DNA of 64,000 bases from Tethya wilhelma (Eukaryota; Porifera; Demospongiae; Tethyida; Tethyidae), in contig CAXIPT010000001.1 in NCBI GenBank assembly GCA_964030475.1, positions 14,257,769 through 14,321,768 on the forward strand, in the 5' to 3' direction. The notes below the pieces were generated by a model. It ran no database searches, was not told the origin of the DNA, and saw only the letters and a list, made by a program, of their open reading frames with translations. Made by a program: the position numbers and the translations under genes. Positions within the stretch are counted from its first letter, which is position 1, and the number at the start of each line of letters is the position of its first letter. Positions 60,389 through 64,000 of this stretch are shown here, in pieces.

Positions 60389-60480
60389 TTTCTTTGGATT
60401 AGGACTCTAGAAGCTTTCTCTTATATATTTAATAGTAGTTTCTACTTGAAGTTCTGCCTTTCTTACTTGTCTGTGGCTCT

Positions 60481-60487
60481 TTATATA
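60481..60487 (-). promoter_or_regulatory. Probable TATA box of cluster member F
   Basis: Minus-strand CTTATATAAAGAG about 95 bp before the ATG. Confidence 0.5.
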
Positions 60488-60807
60488 AGTACAGTAGAAT
60501 TTCCTGCATCATGTGATTTCCATGAATTTGACACTCAGTGAAGTATAGAATTGTATTGGAAAGTGGAACTTTCTTAGGAAGTTCAAAGTTTTGGAAAGCT
60601 TATAGCTGCAGATCTTCAAAGAGATTTTACCTTGGGTGCAGTGTAAACTTAATGAACTCTGCTACAGATACTTAGAAATATGAAAGCTTCATTATTATTA
60701 CCAATTCTCCACATTCAGTTGTATGGGGCAACCAGTGTATTTGTTTCCTGTATCATCATAGACATTGCTTCCATGCATGCAGTGCTTCCAATTCAGCTTC
60801 CTTGACA

Positions 60808-61175
60808 TTCAACAGACCTGAGTTCAAATCCCAGCTATAGATCTCAAGATGTTTTCCAATGATTTTCCATACATACTGCACAGTGTATCATTTATGGTTA
60901 GGTGCATGCATGCATGCAGATAGTTAGTCAGTGCAGGTTCAGTTTTTTGAAGTCCTGATTTATCAAATGTACAAGTTTTAATGAATGTTCCTTGATGTGC
61001 ACAAATCTCAAGTTTATGATTTTTCATGTAGGCTATATACATTGTGCATACACATATAGCCCATGCATAGAGCTCGAGAGTTGAGATATCGTGGCTAGCT
61101 GCATGGGGTTTGAACCCAGGTCTTTTAAACTCCGGTTGAATGTCCTTACCACTGAGTTACTAGAACTCACTGGCA
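60808..61175. mobile_element. Two further tRNA-like repeat fragments
   Basis: 60808-60850 (plus) contains CAACAGACCTGAGTTCAAAT followed by CCCAGCTATAGATCTCAA, the 3' half of the tRNA-like element. 61086-61175 (minus) contains a fuller copy: AACTCAGTGGTAAGGACATT, then ACCTGGGTTCAAACCCC. Both are diverged relatives of the element at 19.56-19.65 kb. Confidence 0.6.
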
Positions 61176-61688
61176 TTGGTCCCAGAAGAAGAGAATTGCA
61201 GTATACACTACTATTTATAGAATCTGGTACTATATAGTTGACATATATAAGAAAGGGGGTATAGACCTACTAGCTGGAGTTGCTGCCTTTGTGTGTTCTG
61301 TTCAGTTCAATAATATTTATCTTTTTTATAGAACATTATTATAAGACTGCATGCATGCATGGCCAGAAAATAATCAAACATGGCAAAAACTTATATATTT
61401 CTAAATAAACAAAGGAGTGTTAAAATACAATAGTGATTTCAGTTTTGTACTTTAAGCAGCATTAACAAGTCATCTTTAAATCTCTGATGTCTGATGGTAT
61501 GTGTGTGCGTGTGTGCCCTGACGGATGTAAAGAATTCGATTTGATAGAGTCTCTGTATGTACTGCATATACGTATTCTGAACAGCAAAACATGGGAATTG
61601 ACACTCTAGTATGTGATTACATTGCTGGCGTGCTGTAGCAAGCATGCAGCCTTGCATCCACACTCTTGGGATTCACCAACCATCATAG

Positions 61689-61877
61689 TTAGTATGTGTA
61701 TGTCCCTGCAGCATGCACTGGATTCATTGCTGTTGTATACGCCTGTGCTGTGTTGATAAGTTCATTCAGGACTACTTTTCCAACTTTCTTTGCAATGTTT
61801 TTTGCCTTCTTTGTTTTCTTGGCTTGCTTGTACTGTTTGTCTTGTTCTGAAGCCAGTTTGCTGTAGCCTCCACTCAT
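61689..61877 (-). CDS. Small lysine-rich protein, cluster member G (62 aa)
   Basis: Starts MSGGYSKLASEQDKQYK and continues into a K-rich stretch KKTKKAKNIAKKVGKVVLNE, then a neutral Thr/Ala-rich tail. About 13 lysines against few acidic residues make it strongly cationic. The basic stretch would form an amphipathic helix. A TATA box (CTATAAATAC, minus strand, 61977-61986) lies about 100 bp upstream. No signal peptide. Function unknown; resembles nothing I can name. Confidence 0.7.
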   Translation of the reverse strand: MSGGYSKLASEQDKQYKQAKKTKKAKNIAKKVGKVVLNELINTAQAYTTAMNPVHAAGTYTY

Positions 61878-61976
61878 CTTTCTGCAGTTTGTATACTGTT
61901 GGATTGCTTTTATAAGGAGTTAATGAGTTGCTTGTAATCAGCTGAACAGTTTGTGAAGAGCTGAGAAACTCAGCGT

Positions 61977-61986
61977 GTATTTATAG
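61977..61986 (-). promoter_or_regulatory. Probable TATA box of cluster member G
   Basis: CTATAAATAC on the minus strand, close to the TATA consensus, about 100 bp before the ATG. Confidence 0.6.
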
Positions 61987-62659
61987 CGATTCCCACTATA
62001 TTCATACTCACTTTGAATTTGACTGCAGTGTACGTCACTACATTGTAGGCCACTTCCTGTTTATCCCCCCCATGCCCAGGACCATTGTCCTTGAACCTTC
62101 TGAGGTGAGGTGTAGCATGATGGCCATCTGGTGTGGTAGTGACATCAGTGCATGATTCCTAGTTTGGTTCCTTCTAGATTGTAATTCATTGTGCATATAA
62201 CGATATTCATGGATGTTATAGTCACCATCATTTTGTGTCATTTGAGGTCATTTGAGGTCATCAGCTTACGTGTACACTGTTTAGTGTTCAAAGACCATCC
62301 CTTTCTATCTAAACAACTGATGTGAATGTCTTACATAGTCTGTATTACCATATTCATGTAATCATGCTGTTATTCAGGAGAACAGCACATACACATTTTG
62401 GTATACTTAGTACCTTCTGAATCATTCATACCATGGCCTGTTGGTAGCTCTTGCATGATGCCATTAAAACCCTTTGTGAGCTCCTAGTTATAAATTTTAA
62501 TGTTACCTAGTCTCTGTGATCATTGTAGTAATAATGTGATGTTCTTTTCTTATCGTCATGATATGAACTAATTTGTTTCTTCAATGGAACACAGCATGTC
62601 AGTGGTGTTTACTTCAAAATATCTCCTATTTAGCCTTGTTTCCTAGGTTATTTCAAGGT

Positions 62660-62713
62660 GATATGAGCCATATCATACTTCCTAGAGGGCAAAAGGATGA
62701 TATGGCTCATATC
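62660..62713. repeat. 17-bp inverted repeat
   Basis: GATATGAGCCATATCAT (62660-62676) and its exact complement ATGATATGGCTCATATC (62697-62713). ATCATACTTCC follows both arms in direct orientation. Confidence 0.8.
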
Positions 62714-63185
62714 ATACTTCCCTCAGGCAATGGTTTTAACCAATGAGAATGAAGGATTGTCAAATTTTGCTGAATATTGTTCCCTTCATTATAACAGCTT
62801 ACTAAACTGCTAAATATAACTTTTTTTTCACTGGAATACAAAATACTTTTTTTGTATGAAATACAATGCCATTCATACATAAATACATACATACATACAT
62901 ATCTGAGTTATTATATCTAATAGTTTTCAGTGATTTCAGCAAATAATATAATAAAATAATAAGCAAATAATATGACATTGGCAATTTGTGTATAATGAAT
63001 AAAAATGAGATGCTAAGAGAAATGTCTGGTATATATAAACACTGATATTGACACTGATATTATAACACATATTCTTTGTATACCAAACCATATACATGAT
63101 TTTAATCCGTCTCTACATGGCATACCTGTAGCGATGCTATTATACATGACATTTATAAACCTTGATTTAGTTCTTGTCACTGCTC

Positions 63186-63392
63186 TTATACTGGAGCTCC
63201 AAGAGATATAGGACATGCTGTAGCTAAATGTTTGCATCCGTTCACCAAGGTGCTTGCACACTCAGAGAGCCCATCCAGGGTTGCTTTGCCAACTTTTTGA
63301 GCAACTGTTTTTGCCTTCTTTAGCTTCTCTGCTTTCTTGCATGTGCCTTCTTTCAATTCTGACTGAGAGATCTTACTGTATCCTCCACTCAT
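63186..63392 (-). CDS. Small lysine-rich protein, cluster member H (68 aa)
   Basis: Starts MSGGYSKISQSELKEG, then KKAEKLKKAKTVAQKVGKAT and a tail with several cysteines (CASTLVNGCKHLATAC), unlike the other members. An upstream in-frame ATG (63437) exists, but the MSGGYSK box supports the inner start. A GATATATAAT motif lies about 60 bp upstream (63446-63456), closer than in the relatives. Nearest relative is G. Confidence 0.65.
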   Translation of the reverse strand: MSGGYSKISQSELKEGTCKKAEKLKKAKTVAQKVGKATLDGLSECASTLVNGCKHLATACPISLGAPV

Positions 63393-63445
63393 CTTTATGT
63401 AAATGGAAACTTTGATAAGAGTGCTGTAGCCATGCACAATGGCTA

Positions 63446-63456
63446 ATTATATATCT
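63446..63456 (-). promoter_or_regulatory. Possible TATA box of cluster member H
   Basis: Minus-strand GATATATAAT about 60 bp before the MSGGYSK start. Confidence 0.4.
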
Positions 63457-63561
63457 GGTATACGGGGAACAAACTTTCAATGAGAAAATTGATAGGAAAA
63501 GGAACTCCCAGGTGTGTGTACTTCTGCTCCCAAATGAACTTCCTCTTGACCAGACTTTAGT

Positions 63562-63679
63562 TTGAAGTCACTGTCTACAGACCAGACTTTAGTTTGTCAT
63601 GCTGACTTTTCTACAAGGTCCGTCAGAACCTTGAACTGAGGCTACTTCCTACAGTCTGGTCTGTAGACAGTGACTTCAA
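63562..63679. repeat. Perfect 27-bp inverted repeat with nested direct repeat
   Basis: Arms 63562-63588 (starting TTGAAGTCACTGTCTACAGA) and 63653-63679 (exact reverse complement), with a 64-base spacer. ACCAGACTTTAGTTTG also occurs twice in direct orientation (about 63549 and 63581), the second copy overlapping the left arm. No coding capacity; may be a fragment of a mobile element. Confidence 0.85.
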
Positions 63680-63917
63680 GACGTAGTAGAGAAACCATAC
63701 AGACTCTCCACTATGTTACTCACATGTTTTTAAGTACCAGGATCTCTCCCTTTCTACTCTTTGTGCCCACACATGTGTAATATTCACAGGGAGAGAACCT
63801 GGGAACGAAGCTAAAAGGAAATTCACGAAAGGTTGTGACTTTACACACAGTTGTAAAACCATGAATGGAAAGTTTGGAACTAGTAATTCTGCACCTGTTG
63901 TATTGACTGCTGAGTCA

Positions 63918-63961
<44 letters not shown>

Positions 63962-63972
63962 CACACACACAC
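63918..63972. repeat. (CA)n microsatellite
   Basis: CA run near the right edge with a single ACGC interruption. It accounts for the open frame rich in V and C on the minus strand. Confidence 0.95.
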
Positions 63973-64000
63973 ATTGAAATCCTCTAGGAGTGCTTCACTC

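Noticed and set aside
61689..63392. Calling the lysine-rich proteins antimicrobial peptides
   Set aside because: Charge and helix pattern are compatible, but there is no signal peptide or processing site, so the sequence alone does not support that function.

Overview
This is eukaryotic, animal-type nuclear DNA. Genes are split by GT-AG introns, simple repeats are abundant, and short MITE-like elements are scattered through it. The recognisable proteins are metazoan: a TALPID3-type centrosomal/ciliary protein, WDR75, seipin, PIG-F and TRAF7. Small exons, very short intergenic distances (168 bp between two stop/start codons) and AT-rich inverted repeats of the type TACCGTATAGC-GGAAATTTTCG suggest a sponge-like early-branching animal. 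That organism call is inference; no marker gene proves it.

Layout. Positions 1-30917 (+) hold the 3' two-thirds of a TALPID3/KIAA0586-like gene. It has ten confident exons (7895-30917), one possible exon near 5.1 kb, and two very large introns full of repeats. Positions 31086-40810 (+) hold a complete WDR75 (UTP17) gene of 20 exons, whose frame closes exactly at 865 codons plus stop. Its last intron contains a large inverted repeat around a 628-base N gap. Positions 41187-43607 (+) hold an unrecognised multi-pass membrane protein gene made of two homologous four-helix halves. Positions 44015-46554 (-) hold seipin, which is head-to-head with a PIG-F-like gene (46553 or 46928 to 47577, +). Positions 48006-53340 (-) hold a TRAF7 gene (RING, zinc fingers, coiled coil, WD40). 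A tiny two-exon ORF may start divergently from TRAF7 at 53596.

From 54.8 kb to 63.4 kb the minus strand carries a cluster of at least eight small single-exon loci, two of them broken. They encode lysine-rich proteins of 62-83 residues, most with an M-(S/T)-G-(G/N)-Y-S start box, a K-rich helix, and a TATA box about 60-110 bp upstream of the ATG. I do not recognise this family. It is the best candidate in the window for something undescribed.

Three head-to-tail tandem duplications (units 1558, 1582 and 1129 bp) look identical by eye, introns included. One duplicates four WDR75 exons and would break the frame if all were spliced in. These are either very recent events or assembly duplications. 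A fourth duplication (473-bp unit) has diverged slightly and is more likely real.

Functionally the recognised genes are independent housekeeping and signalling genes: cilium/centrosome, rRNA processing, lipid droplets, GPI anchors and ubiquitin signalling. The only suggestive pairing is seipin with PIG-F, two ER-membrane lipid-pathway genes that share a promoter region.
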